Source: Halomicrobium salinisoli
Lineage (GTDB): Archaea; Halobacteriota; Halobacteria; Halobacteriales; Haloarculaceae
DNA length: 64,000 bases
Assembly (NCBI RefSeq): GCF_020405185.1
Contig: NZ_CP084463.1
Location: 3,224,001-3,288,000, forward strand
Reading direction: 5' to 3'
How positions within the stretch are numbered: position 1 is the stretch's first letter; the number at the start of each line of letters is the position of its first letter. The translations under genes and the position numbers were made by a program. Shown piece after piece: positions 33,696 through 42,063 of this stretch. Under the pieces are notes generated by a model. That model ran no database searches, was not told the origin of the DNA, and worked only from the letters and a program-made list of their open reading frames with translations.

Positions 33696-33719
33696 TAGGG
33701 GCTTCCCCTATTAAAAAAT
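33696..33719 (-). promoter_or_regulatory. Candidate operator and TATA box of phaJ
   Basis: Perfect 6-bp inverted repeat tagggg / ccccta with loop ctt at 33696-33710, directly next to an A/T run (33711-33719) that would be the TATA box on the minus strand, ~32 nt before the phaJ ATG. A protein bound here would block transcription start. Confidence 0.5.
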
Positions 33720-33877
33720 GGTGGTGGCCGTCGAGATCCGATACTTGCGGTTATACGTTCTCTACCTTCGGAATTCTCGGGTTTCGTCGAAATCGAATTA
33801 TTTCCGTCGAGAGAAATAATCGCCCAATCTGGGACATCTGATGGCACTAGATGGTAGCAAATGGTATTCGACGTAAC

Positions 33878-33885
33878 TCTTATGT
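33878..33885 (+). promoter_or_regulatory. TATA box of the phaRP operon
   Basis: The sequence tcttatgt is centred ~32 nt before the phaR ATG in an A+T-rich 200-bp divergent promoter region. Confidence 0.5.
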
Positions 33886-33913
33886 ATCCGAGGGGTTTAC
33901 TAGGAAGTACCCG

Positions 33914-34216
33914 ATGACCGAGGAGAACGACGGCGCGACGTGGCCCCCGGCGATGTTCCGGGGCATGCAGGAAGCGAGCGAGCAAGCGATCGAGCAACAG
34001 CAGGAGATGATGAAGCAGCTGTTCGCCGGCGGCTCGGTGCCCGGGCTGGACATGAACCAGCTCGGCGCGATGAGTCAGATGGCGACGTTCAAGACCCGCG
34101 TGCAGAGCGGCGGTCGGGTGTCGATCCCGGACGCCGAGCGCGAGGCGCTGGACATCGAAGAGGGCGACATCGTCCAGACCGTCGTCCTCCCGGTCAAGCG
34201 GAACCGAAACGAGTGA
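33914..34216 (+). CDS. phaR: PHA regulator PhaR, AbrB/SpoVT-like
   Basis: A 100-residue protein. The C-terminal ~40 residues (FKTRVQSGGRVSIPDAEREA, then LDIEEGDIVQTVVLPVK) form a swapped-hairpin AbrB-type DNA-binding domain. The N-terminal half is helical and Gln/Met-rich. In Haloferax mediterranei the orthologous AbrB-like PhaR represses its own phaRP operon and binds PHA granules. ATG 33914 matches the promoter. It is followed after 5 nt by phaP. Confidence 0.85.
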   Translation: MTEENDGATWPPAMFRGMQEASEQAIEQQQEMMKQLFAGGSVPGLDMNQLGAMSQMATFKTRVQSGGRVSIPDAEREALDIEEGDIVQTVVLPVKRNRNE

Positions 34217-34221
34217 TACCC

Positions 34222-34773
34222 ATGTCATCCTACACCAATCCCGTCAGTACGGCGTTCGAGCTACAGCGCGCATCGATCGAGCAGTCCCGGACCGCCCTCG
34301 AACAGGGCGTCCAGTTCCAGCAGACCGTCGGCGAGGCGTTCGTCGACAGCCTCGAGAGCCAGGAGTCGGTCCAGCGCCGCGGCGTCGAACTCCAGCAGAC
34401 GGCCGTCCACAGCTACCTGGACGCCGTCGAGTCCACCGTCCCCGGCGTCGCGCCGACCGTCGAAGAGGTCCGCGCGGCCGTCGACGAGCAGTTCGAGTTC
34501 CTGCTCGAGAACCACGCCGAGGCCTTCGAGAACGTCGAGGCCGAGATGATCGAGGGCGTCGAGGCCTACGACGAGCTCACCGAGGACTACGTCGAGGCCG
34601 TCGAGGAGCAGATCGAACTGCTCGTCGAGGCCCACGAGGAGCTGGAGGCCCAGTCCGTGGAGGCCGCCGAGCAGTGGGGCGACCAGCTCGAGGACCTCCA
34701 GGACCAGGTCGCCGACCTGCAGGAGCAGGTCGCCGACGTCCAGGCGCAGGCCGCCGACGCCGTCGAGGCGTAA
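34222..34773 (+). CDS. phaP: PHA granule phasin PhaP
   Basis: A 183-residue, almost fully helical, Glu/Gln/Ala-rich protein (NPVSTAFELQRASIEQSRTA at the start). The C-terminal third is a heptad coiled coil (LEDLQDQVADLQEQVADVQA). These features and the place between phaR and phaEC fit the phasin that coats PHA granules in haloarchaea. Start ATG 34222 (MSSYTNPV). A T-rich tract follows the stop. Confidence 0.85.
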   Translation: MSSYTNPVSTAFELQRASIEQSRTALEQGVQFQQTVGEAFVDSLESQESVQRRGVELQQTAVHSYLDAVESTVPGVAPTVEEVRAAVDEQFEFLLENHAEAFENVEAEMIEGVEAYDELTEDYVEAVEEQIELLVEAHEELEAQSVEAAEQWGDQLEDLQDQVADLQEQVADVQAQAADAVEA

Positions 34774-34783
34774 CCCCCGGGAA

Positions 34784-34798
34784 CCTTTTCCTTTTTCG
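34784..34798 (+). terminator. T-rich tract between phaP and phaE
   Basis: ccttttcctttttcg lies 11 nt after the phaP stop. It may end the phaRP transcript; phaEC would then start from a separate promoter in the remaining ~15-30 nt. Confidence 0.45.
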
Positions 34799-34814
34799 CA
34801 CGTGAGAGTACACT

Positions 34815-35360
34815 ATGAGTGATACAACGCAGCCCCAGGACGAGTGGATCGAGATGGTCGAGCAGATGAACGAGGCGGTGTCGGACTCCGTCGAGCAGAA
34901 CATGAAGGCCCAGGCGGCCTTCGTCGAGTCGTGGGCGGACGCCGTCGAGGACTCCATCCCCGAGGAGGAGGAGCTGACCGAGGGGATCCAGGGGTACAAC
35001 CGCGCCTACGAGGAGTGGATGGACGCCGCCGAGCAGGTCCTGGAGCGCTCGACCGACGCCGCGCAGGGCGAGGAGGTCGACCCCTCGGAGTTCCGTGACA
35101 TCTGGCTCCAGTCCGCCAACGAGGCGTTCAAGCACGTGATGGGCACCTCCGCGTTCGCCGCGGCCAACGGACAGCTGGTCGAGGCGATGATGGAGATGCG
35201 CCAGGAGGCCGACGACATCAGCCAGGAGACGGTCGCCCAGCTGGGCTTCCCCACCCGCGACGACGTCGTCGAGGTCGGCGAGCGCCTGGTCGAACTGGAG
35301 CGGCGCCAGCACGACGTCGAACAGAAGCTCGACCGCATCCTCGACGAGATCGAGGACTGA
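34815..35360 (+). CDS. phaE: PHA synthase subunit PhaE
   Basis: A 181-residue helical, acidic protein ([20 protein letters not shown]) with a coiled-coil end ([20 protein letters not shown]). Class III PHA synthases need this small partner for activity and chain length control. It sits 2 nt before phaC, so the two are cotranscribed and probably cotranslated. Confidence 0.88.
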   Translation: MSDTTQPQDEWIEMVEQMNEAVSDSVEQNMKAQAAFVESWADAVEDSIPEEEELTEGIQGYNRAYEEWMDAAEQVLERSTDAAQGEEVDPSEFRDIWLQSANEAFKHVMGTSAFAAANGQLVEAMMEMRQEADDISQETVAQLGFPTRDDVVEVGERLVELERRQHDVEQKLDRILDEIED

Positions 35361-35362
35361 CC

Positions 35363-36895
35363 ATGGCGTCCGATCCCGTCAACCCGATCACGGCCGCGCT
35401 GGACCTCCAGCGCAAGACCCTCGAGTCGATGACCGAGGGCGTCGAGGCCGCCGACGTCGCCCCCGAGCGCTTCGCGACGATGCAGGAGGTCGACGTCGGC
35501 CAGACGCCCAGCGAGGTCGTCTACGAGGAGAACAAGCTTGAGCTGCTGCACTACGACGCCGAGGCCGCCGGCATCGACGTGCCCGAAGAGGAGAAAGAGG
35601 AGATCCCGATCCTCATCGTGTACGCGCTGATCAACAAGCCGTACATCCTCGACCTCCAGCCCGACCGCTCGGTCGTCCGGCGGCTGCTGGAGGCCGGCCA
35701 CGACGTCTACCTCATCGACTGGAACGAGCCCTCGCGGCTCGACCAGCACCTCGGCCTCGACGACTACGTCAACCGCTACATCGACAACTGCGTCGACGAG
35801 ATCCGCGAGCGCTCCGGGCAGGACGCCATCGACATCCTGGGCTACTGCATGGGCGGCACGATGTCGGTCATGTACGCCGCGCTCCACCCCGAGAAGGTCA
35901 ACGCCCTCGGCCTGATGGCCGCGGGCCTGTGCTTCGACGACACGGGCGGCGTCCTCGAGGAGTGGGGCGCCGGCGAGTACTACGAGCCCGAGGACGTCAC
36001 CGCCACCTTCGGCAACGTCCCCTCGGAGATGCTCGACGTCGGGTTCGCGCTGATGGACCCGATCGACAACTACGTCTCCAAGTACGTCCGCCTCGCCGAG
36101 AACCTCGAGAACGAGGACTTCGTCGAGAACTTCGGGCGCATGGAGCAGTGGCTCTCGGAGGGCGTCGACGTCGCCGGCGCCGCCTACGAGGAGTTCCTGC
36201 ACAAGATCTACCAGGAGAACGAGCTCTACCGGAACATCCTCCAGATCGGCGGCGAGCGCGTCGACCTCGATGACGTCGACATGCCGATCCTCCAGCTGAT
36301 GGGCGAGTACGACCACCTCGTCCCGCCCGCGGCCAGCAAGCCGTTCAACGACGTCGTCGGCAGCGACGACGTCACCACCCGGGAGTTCTCCACGGGCCAC
36401 ATCGGCCTCTCGGTGTCCTCCTCGACTCACGAGAGCCTCTGGCCCGAGGTCGCCGAGTGGTACTCCGAGCGCAACCGCCGCGCGCTGGAGGAGGACGCCG
36501 CGGGCGACGAGAGCGGCGCCGACGAGGCCGGCGCCGAGCCGACAGACGCCGCCAGCGCCGACGAGGACGCCGCCAGCGCCGACGAGGACGCCGCCGACGA
36601 GACGGTCGACGAGCAGGCCGTCTCCATCGACGTCGAGGACCCCGAGCAGGCGGCCGCCGAGGCCGTCGACCGGGCCGTCGACGAGGCCGCCAGCGCCGAG
36701 GACGACGTCGCCGTCGAGGAGGAGGCAGACGTCGAGACCGTCTCCGGCATCGGCCCGACCTACGCCGAGCGCCTCCGCGAGGCCGGCGTCGAGACCGTCG
36801 CCGACCTCGCCGACCGGCCGGCCGACGAACTCGCCGAGATCGCGGGCACCAGCGAGGCCCGCGCCCAGGACTGGCTCGACCAGATCCGGGACTGA
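35363..36895 (+). CDS. phaC: Class III PHA synthase PhaC with C-terminal helix-hairpin-helix extension
   Basis: A 510-residue polymerase of (R)-3-hydroxyacyl-CoA. The catalytic core (about 1-375) has the lipase-like box GYCMGG with nucleophile C162, acid D in GEYDHLVPP and H in [10 protein letters not shown] long Asp/Glu/Ala-rich linker (about 378-455, with an 18-bp tandem repeat) leads to a final ~55-residue domain, [16 protein letters not shown] through [12 protein letters not shown], which reads as a tandem helix-hairpin-helix. Haloarchaeal PhaC proteins of this subtype are known to need their long C-terminal extension; the helix-hairpin-helix reading is my inference. Confidence 0.9.
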   Translation: MASDPVNPITAALDLQRKTLESMTEGVEAADVAPERFATMQEVDVGQTPSEVVYEENKLELLHYDAEAAGIDVPEEEKEEIPILIVYALINKPYILDLQPDRSVVRRLLEAGHDVYLIDWNEPSRLDQHLGLDDYVNRYIDNCVDEIRERSGQDAIDILGYCMGGTMSVMYAALHPEKVNALGLMAAGLCFDDTGGVLEEWGAGEYYEPEDVTATFGNVPSEMLDVGFALMDPIDNYVSKYVRLAENLENEDFVENFGRMEQWLSEGVDVAGAAYEEFLHKIYQENELYRNILQIGGERVDLDDVDMPILQLMGEYDHLVPPAASKPFNDVVGSDDVTTREFSTGHIGLSVSSSTHESLWPEVAEWYSERNRRALEEDAAGDESGADEAGAEPTDAASADEDAASADEDAADETVDEQAVSIDVEDPEQAAAEAVDRAVDEAASAEDDVAVEEEADVETVSGIGPTYAERLREAGVETVADLADRPADELAEIAGTSEARAQDWLDQIRD

Positions 36896-37000
36896 TCGAC
36901 GGGTATCGCCGGTTCCGCTTTTCTACGCACGCGGGACCGAATAGCGGCGCGTCCACCACCGAAGGCCGCCTTTAGGTGGCGGTGCGACCACTGCCCGGAC

Positions 37001-37459
37001 ATGCGCGTCTCAGTCATCGGCGGGAGCAGCGTCACGGACGAGCAGTACGCGGACGCCCGCGAGGTGGGTCGGCTGCTGGGCGAGCGCGGCCACGAGGTCG
37101 TCTGCGGCGGCCGGACGGGCGTGATGACGGCCGTCTGCGAGGGCGCACACGAGACGGGCGGCCACACCATCGGCATCCTCCCGACGGAGAGCCGCGCGAC
37201 GGCCAACGAGTACGTCGACACGCCGATCGTGACGGGCATGGGCAACGCCCGGAACGTCCTCGTCGTGATGAACGGCGACGCCGTCGTCGCCGTGGACGGC
37301 GGCACGGGCACGCTCTCGGAGATCGGCCACGCGCTGGACATGGGCCGGCCCGTCGCCGGCCTCGACACCCACCGGATCGAGGGCGTCCCCGGCGTCGAAC
37401 ACGTCGAGACGCCGGCGGAGGCGGTCGAGTACGTGGAGGCGGCGGCGTCAGTCAACTAA
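37001..37459 (+). CDS. LOG-like family protein (TIGR00725 type)
   Basis: A 152-residue Rossmann-like protein. GGRTGVMTAVCEGAHETGG (residues 37-55) and GGTGTLSEIGHALDMG match the GGxxGxM and GGxGTxxE motifs of the LOG/lysine-decarboxylase-like superfamily. Members cleave ribose 5-phosphate from nucleotides or have unknown roles; this short TIGR00725 type has no known substrate. A ctttagg sequence ~30 nt upstream could be its TATA box. Confidence 0.8.
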   Translation: MRVSVIGGSSVTDEQYADAREVGRLLGERGHEVVCGGRTGVMTAVCEGAHETGGHTIGILPTESRATANEYVDTPIVTGMGNARNVLVVMNGDAVVAVDGGTGTLSEIGHALDMGRPVAGLDTHRIEGVPGVEHVETPAEAVEYVEAAASVN

Positions 37460-37462
37460 TCG

Positions 37463-37555
37463 TCGTCACTTGAGCCAATAGATCGCGGCACTGCCGCCAT
37501 CACTTCAACCAATCGACGGCGGCCTCGCCCGGCCGCCGTCACTTCAACCAATCCA
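37463..37555. repeat. Imperfect tandem copies of a gene 3' end
   Basis: The 14-mer cacttcaaccaatc occurs at 37540 (last codons and stop of the GCS2-like gene, DWLK-stop on the minus strand) and again at 37501; a more diverged copy (cacttgagccaat) begins at 37467. Spacing is 39 and 34 bp. Confidence 0.6.
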
Positions 37556-39098
37556 CGAAGCTCCCCTCGATCAGCGTCTCGGACTGTCGCTGGACGTACT
37601 GGGACTGCATCCCCCAGATGGCCTCGGCCAGCGGGACGCCCTCGTCGACGTGCTGGCGGACGTAGTTGTGCTTCCAGCGGGCGGGCGTCAGCCGGCGGTC
37701 GACGCGCTCGCGCAGCGGGCGGACGTAGTCGCGGGCGCGCTCCGTGGTGAGGCCGTGGGTCTCCAGGCCCTCGCGGGCCAGCTCGAACAGCTCGCCGTAG
37801 ATCTCGTCGGTCGCGGTCGTGTGGGTCCCGTCGACGGTGATCCACTCGAGGTCGGCCCGCAGGCCGTCCTCCGTGGCCGCGTAGAAGTTCTCTTTGGCGG
37901 TCTCCCACTCCAGCGAGCGGACGGGGTGCTCGACGGTGGGCAGCGCCTCCAGCAGGCCGGCGAAGACGGCCTGGAACGCGACGGCGTCGCTGACGGTGGG
38001 CTGGCCGGGCAGCGGGCGGAACTCGATGCGGGCGTTGGCGTCGGAGGCAGTGGGGCCGTCGAAGACGGGCCGGATCCACCGCCAGTAGGAGCCGTGCTTG
38101 TGGCGGTAGTGGGCGAAGTCGTCGTCGAAGCGGGTGCCCGTGGGGACCTCCATCGGGACGATGGTGTGGTCGGCGACGACGTCGTCGATGGCCTCGTCGA
38201 CGGTCTCGAAGTCCGGCGGGAAGCGCACCTTCACTGCCGGTTCCTCGTCGGGCGCGACCTCGTTGGCCACGTCGCGGGCGTCCCGGTCCGCGGGGTTCAG
38301 CACCGACTCGAAGACGCCGACGCGGTGCTCCATGTGGGCGTCGTCGACGATCTCGCGGTCGGGCGCGTCGTCGTAGAGGTCCGGCGGGAAGAAGGGGGAG
38401 TTGACCCCCAGCGCCAGCAGCGGGCCGGCGATCCGCAGGGCGTAGCGGAAGTACTCGGGCAGGTCCGGCGCGTGGGGGATCTGGTAGTGGGGCTGGATCG
38501 ACGTGATGAGGCTCTCCGGCATCACCGTCTCCGCCTCCAGCGAGACGTGCGGGGCGTCCAGGCGGTTGCCCGCCGGGTAGTCCGTGTTGGCCATCGCGTG
38601 GTACCGGACCGAGTCGGACATGTTGGTCGCGATGCGGACGCCGTCCTGCTCGACGCTGTCACAGAGGTAGCTGCTGGCCGTCTCGCCGTTGGGCGGGACC
38701 GTCCACATGCCGTCCGAGACCAGCCTGATGTCCTCGCGCTGGATGGCCCGCTCGCTGGCCGGCGAGAGGTTGGCCTGTAGCTCCGAGAGCTGGGCCTGTA
38801 GCCCGTAGGCGTTCAGCGGCTGTGGGCTGGTCTGCATCTCGGCGTTGTGCAGCCCCAGCTCCTTCTCGAAGCCGATCAGGTCCAGCAGGCTCCGGGGCAC
38901 CCGGCGCAGGGCGTCGGTCCTGTCGTCGACGGCGTACAGCTCGAACTCGAGACCGACGATGGCCTGCGTGTTGTCGAAGGTCCCGTCCTGGACCTCCTCC
39001 TTGAGCCGCTCGGCCTCCTCGGCGGCTTGCGACTGGAACTCCTCGCGGTCGACGGTCAGCGCGTCAGCGACGCGACTGGCCAGTTCCGACGCCGACAT
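37539..39098 (-). CDS. Glutamate-cysteine ligase (GCS2)-like protein
   Basis: A 519-residue soluble protein. The GCS2 fold is suggested by GLEFELYAVDD (near residue 60), NAEMQTSPQPLNAYGLQ, HYQIPHAPDLPEYFRYALRI and RIEFRPLPGQPTVSDAVAFQ, which hold the Glu and Arg residues for ATP and glutamate binding in carboxylate-amine ligases. Haloarchaea use gamma-glutamylcysteine as main thiol, and this enzyme could make it, but homologues of this length are often only listed as GCS2-like. ATG 39098 is chosen over a TTG 9 codons upstream. Confidence 0.7.
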   Translation of the reverse strand: MSASELASRVADALTVDREEFQSQAAEEAERLKEEVQDGTFDNTQAIVGLEFELYAVDDRTDALRRVPRSLLDLIGFEKELGLHNAEMQTSPQPLNAYGLQAQLSELQANLSPASERAIQREDIRLVSDGMWTVPPNGETASSYLCDSVEQDGVRIATNMSDSVRYHAMANTDYPAGNRLDAPHVSLEAETVMPESLITSIQPHYQIPHAPDLPEYFRYALRIAGPLLALGVNSPFFPPDLYDDAPDREIVDDAHMEHRVGVFESVLNPADRDARDVANEVAPDEEPAVKVRFPPDFETVDEAIDDVVADHTIVPMEVPTGTRFDDDFAHYRHKHGSYWRWIRPVFDGPTASDANARIEFRPLPGQPTVSDAVAFQAVFAGLLEALPTVEHPVRSLEWETAKENFYAATEDGLRADLEWITVDGTHTTATDEIYGELFELAREGLETHGLTTERARDYVRPLRERVDRRLTPARWKHNYVRQHVDEGVPLAEAIWGMQSQYVQRQSETLIEGSFVDWLK

Positions 39099-39135
39099 AG
39101 TCCGCCGTTCGCTGTCCGCACTCAAAAGCGTGGGG

Positions 39136-39510
39136 TCAGAGGTCCGGTACGGGAACGACCACCACCGGCCGGTCCAGGTCGGCCAGCAGCGCCTGCGCCG
39201 TCGAGCCGACGCCCTCGGCGTCCTCGGTCCCGCGGTTGGCGCCGACGACCACCTCGTCGGGGTCGGACTCCTCGACGGCCGCCAGCACCTCCTCGGTCGG
39301 GTCGCCGTCGCGGACGTCGACCTCCGGCGCCGCGGCGGCCAGCCGCGAGCGGGCGACGTTGGCGGCGTCCCCCGCGTCGCGGTTCAGCGCGTCCGGTTCC
39401 CGGACGGCGACGACCGTCACGTCGTCGTCCGGGTCGAGCCGTCCCTGGAGGTAGTCGGCGGCGGCCGCCGTGACGTGGACCGACGAGGTGGCGACGAGAT
39501 AGCGGGTCAC
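39136..39510 (-). CDS. Universal stress protein (UspA family)
   Basis: A 124-residue single Usp domain. The start VTRYLVATSSVHVTAAAADY and the ATP-binding type end VVVGANRGTED...STAQALLADLDRPVVVVP fit the family, with the G-x2-G-x9-G-S/T pattern partly kept (GANRG, then GS). It uses GTG 39510. Divergent from the exonuclease gene at 39640. Confidence 0.75.
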   Translation of the reverse strand: MTRYLVATSSVHVTAAAADYLQGRLDPDDDVTVVAVREPDALNRDAGDAANVARSRLAAAAPEVDVRDGDPTEEVLAAVEESDPDEVVVGANRGTEDAEGVGSTAQALLADLDRPVVVVPVPDL

Positions 39511-39609
39511 GGGCGCGACTCCGGACCGTACCGCCAAACCCGTTTCGAGCGCGGCGAATGCTGCGAGACCACAGACCGGTATTCACCGGAGGGGACGCCG
39601 ACCGACCCA

Positions 39610-39617
39610 TTTATATT
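39610..39617 (+). promoter_or_regulatory. TATA box of the DEDD exonuclease gene
   Basis: The sequence tttatatt is centred 26 nt before GTG 39640 and decides that start. Confidence 0.6.
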
Positions 39618-39639
39618 CGGCGACCGCTCCATTCGTGGC

Positions 39640-40377
39640 GTGCGCGTCGAGAACAGCTTCATTCCGGTCCGGGGCGTCGGCGAGAAGACGGAGCGGTCCC
39701 TGTGGGAGGCGGGCGTCACCCACTGGGACGACTTCCGCCCGGACCCGGTGGGCGAGACGACCGCCGAACGCATCCAGTCGTTCATCGACGAGGGGTACGA
39801 CCGGCTGGCCGACGGCGACGTGACCTACTTCGACCAGGCGTTCCCGAACAGCGAGCAGTGGCGCCTGTACGACACCTTCTCGGAGAACGCCTGCTTCTTC
39901 GACATCGAGACGACCGGGCTGGACCAGCACCGGGACGAGGTGACGACCGTGAGCTTCCACCAGGGCGGGGAGACGGAGACGCTGGTGCAGGGCGACGACC
40001 TCAGCGCGGAGTCGCTGCGGGCGACGCTGGGCGAGGCCGACCTGCTGGTGACGTTCAACGGCAAGCGCTTCGACGTCCCCTTCCTCGAGGAGTCGTTCGA
40101 CGTCGACCTCGATCGCCCACACCTGGACCTGATGTACACCTGCAAGAAGCTGGACCTCTCCGGCGGGCTCAAGGAGATCGAGCAGTCGATCGGCATCGAG
40201 CGCGATAGGCCGGACATCTCGGGCCGGGACGCCGTGCGCCTCTGGCGCGAGCACGAGCGCGGCGTCGACGGCTCGCTGGAGACGCTGATCGAGTACAACC
40301 GCGAGGACGCCGTCAACCTCCGGACGCTGGCCGACGAGGTGACGGCGGCGCTCGATCGGCGCGTCTTCGTCGACTGA
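39640..40377 (+). CDS. RNase H-like DEDD exonuclease with N-terminal helix-hairpin-helix
   Basis: A 245-residue protein of the YprB/RNase_H_2 family. Residues 1-30 (ENSFIPVRGVGEKTERSLWE) look like a helix-hairpin-helix. The exonuclease core has the DEDD residues in FFDIETTGLDQHRDE, FNGKRFDVPFLEE, and EYNREDAVNLRTL. Such proteins are 3'-5' exonucleases acting on DNA or RNA; the substrate is unknown. Two ORB-like boxes follow right after its stop codon. Confidence 0.8.
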   Translation: MRVENSFIPVRGVGEKTERSLWEAGVTHWDDFRPDPVGETTAERIQSFIDEGYDRLADGDVTYFDQAFPNSEQWRLYDTFSENACFFDIETTGLDQHRDEVTTVSFHQGGETETLVQGDDLSAESLRATLGEADLLVTFNGKRFDVPFLEESFDVDLDRPHLDLMYTCKKLDLSGGLKEIEQSIGIERDRPDISGRDAVRLWREHERGVDGSLETLIEYNREDAVNLRTLADEVTAALDRRVFVD

Positions 40378-40398
40378 CCCCCTTCGTTTCGGGTGGAA
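40377..40398 (-). other. ORB-like box after the DEDD exonuclease gene
   Basis: On the minus strand: ttccacccgaaacgaagggg followed by gt, starting at the last base of the gene. Nearly identical to the origin boxes. Confidence 0.5.
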
Positions 40399-40463
40399 AT
40401 CGAGACCGAGAGAGCGGCATCGACCGTTGGGCGATGGCGGGGGATAGCGACAACGGCGACGCG

Positions 40464-40485
40464 ACCCCCCCGTTTCGGGTGGAAG
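40464..40485 (-). other. ORB-like box, second copy of the pair
   Basis: On the minus strand: cttccacccgaaacgggggg followed by gt, 87 bp from the first and in the same orientation. Confidence 0.5.
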
Positions 40486-40588
40486 AGTCCGGACCGGCGG
40501 CGGCCTCATACGGCTTATCGTAGCGATTTACCGGTCGCCGCCGGCCCCGGGGTCGGCGGTATCCGGAAGTAATCTACGATACTCCGTA

Positions 40589-41227
40589 TCAGACGGGGCC
40601 GGCTCTGCGGCGCACCGCCGGCGGGCGCAGGACGTGGATCCGGCCGGCCAGCAGCCCGAGCAGGAAGCCGGTGAAGTGAGCGATCAGCGCCGCCCGCGGG
40701 CTGGCGGTGGCGAGGGTGACCGCCACGGCGACGCCGGCAAGCAGCGCCACCTGGAGGCGCGGTCCCAGCGACACGCCGCCGAGGACCTCCTCGGTCACGC
40801 CGTTGCTCGCCAGCAGGTAGCCGAACAGCGCGAACACCGCGCCGCTGGCGCCGAGGACGCTCACCCGGGCGTGCATCCCGGGGACGAACGGCCCCACCAT
40901 CGCCGAGACGGACACCTGCGCGAGGCCGGCCAGCGCGCCGCTCGTCAGGAAGAAGGCGTGGAAGCGCGCCGGCGTGGTCCGCCGCTCCAGGAGCAGGCCC
41001 GCCAGCGCCAGCGCCGCGGCGTTGGCCGCGAGGTGGGACAGCGAGCTGTGGGCGTAGACGGCTGTGACGACCGTCCAGGGGTGGGTCGTGATCGGCGCCG
41101 ACAGGGTGAACAGCGACCGGGCGATCGGTCGGCCCGCGGCGACGGTCACGATCTGCTGGAGGGCGAACACGACGACGAGGGCGACCAGCAGCGTCACCGT
41201 CGGGCTGTCCGCCAGGCGACGACCCAT
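40589..41227 (-). CDS. Rhomboid family intramembrane serine protease
   Basis: A 212-residue membrane protein with about six helices. The catalytic serine is in VLGASGAVFALFG (GxSG motif) and the histidine in ALIAHFTGFLLGLL, both inside predicted helices; SLSHLAANAAALALAG supplies the conserved His/Asn region of the second helix. Rhomboids cut single-pass membrane proteins. Start ATG 41227. Confidence 0.85.
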   Translation of the reverse strand: MGRRLADSPTVTLLVALVVVFALQQIVTVAAGRPIARSLFTLSAPITTHPWTVVTAVYAHSSLSHLAANAAALALAGLLLERRTTPARFHAFFLTSGALAGLAQVSVSAMVGPFVPGMHARVSVLGASGAVFALFGYLLASNGVTEEVLGGVSLGPRLQVALLAGVAVAVTLATASPRAALIAHFTGFLLGLLAGRIHVLRPPAVRRRAGPV

Positions 41228-41323
41228 ACTGGCACGTGGTACCGAGGCGACAAGAAAGGTCGGGTCAAGCGCGGACGCGGCCGATCCGCAACGCCTACCT
41301 GCGGCCGCGACGAGCCGTCGCAC

Positions 41324-41614
41324 ATGAGCTTCGAGGACACCGTCGCCGAGTCGTTCGCGGACGCCGGCGCCGACGCGGAAACCGCCGAGACCGCCGCCGA
41401 ACGGGTCGCGGCGTTCCGCGAGGACTACGAGATCGACCTGCCCGCCGAGGACGTCGCCGACCGCGTCGAGTCGGCTCCCTACGACGACTTCGCCCACGCC
41501 TACGACTGGCTGGTGGGCGACCTCGCCGCCGACGTCGACGACTGCACCGACTCCCGCGAGTACCGCCTCGAGGGCTTCGGCGACCTGGCCGCCGACCCCG
41601 AGCAGGGCGCGTGA
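41324..41614 (+). CDS. Acidic conserved-type protein, 96 residues
   Basis: A small soluble acidic protein (MSFEDTVAESFADAGADAET), mostly helical, with a conserved-looking YDDFAHAYDWLVGDLAADVD segment. Its stop overlaps the GTG of the next gene (gtga), so the pair is cotranslated. No function known. Confidence 0.7.
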   Translation: MSFEDTVAESFADAGADAETAETAAERVAAFREDYEIDLPAEDVADRVESAPYDDFAHAYDWLVGDLAADVDDCTDSREYRLEGFGDLAADPEQGA

Positions 41615-42063
41615 GCGACGGCGGCACCTACACGCTCCTGATCGAGCGGACCGCCGGCGGCGCCCTGACGGTCGGGGCGCTCGGCGAGATCGAGTTCCCC
41701 GCCGGCTGGTACGCCTACACGGGGAGCGCGCTCGGCCCGGGCGGCTTCTCGCGGATCGACCGCCACGAGCGCGTCGCCGCGGGCGAACACGACGCCCGCC
41801 ACTGGCACGTCGACTACCTGCTCGGCGATCCGGACAGCCGCCTCGACGACGTCGTCCGGTCGCCCGGCGCCGACGTGGAGTGTGCCGTCGCGCGGGCCGT
41901 CGACGGCGACGCGACTCCCGAGTTCGGCTGCTCGGACTGCGACTGCGACTCCCACCTCGCGTACCGCGAGGACCGCGCGGCGCTGGTGGATGCAGTGGAG
42001 CGAGCGCACCGCGAGGCCGACCGCAGGGAGGCCTCGGAACGAGCGAACGGGAGCGAGCGCTAG
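41611..42063 (+). CDS. DUF123 (GIY-YIG-like) protein
   Basis: A 150-residue protein. TYTLLIERTAGGALTVG, PAGWYAYTGSALGPGGFSRI, RHWHVDYLL and CSDCDCDSHLAY are the DUF123 signature, a GIY-YIG-like domain that elsewhere is fused to endonuclease III. Nuclease activity is not shown for the stand-alone form. The last ~16 codons (EADRREASERANGSER) are written by a palindromic element (42012-42036) and may be a late addition. Convergent with the thioesterase gene, overlapping it by 4 bp. Confidence 0.78.
   Translation: MSDGGTYTLLIERTAGGALTVGALGEIEFPAGWYAYTGSALGPGGFSRIDRHERVAAGEHDARHWHVDYLLGDPDSRLDDVVRSPGADVECAVARAVDGDATPEFGCSDCDCDSHLAYREDRAALVDAVERAHREADRREASERANGSER
42012..42060. repeat. Palindromic gaccgcaggga element at the 3' end of the DUF123 gene
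   Basis: Stem cgaggcc / ggcctcg (42012-42018, 42030-42036) around the 11-nt loop gaccgcaggga, followed by gaacgagcgaacgggagcga. The loop differs by one base from the element at 2174-2184, while the stem is different. Confidence 0.6.
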
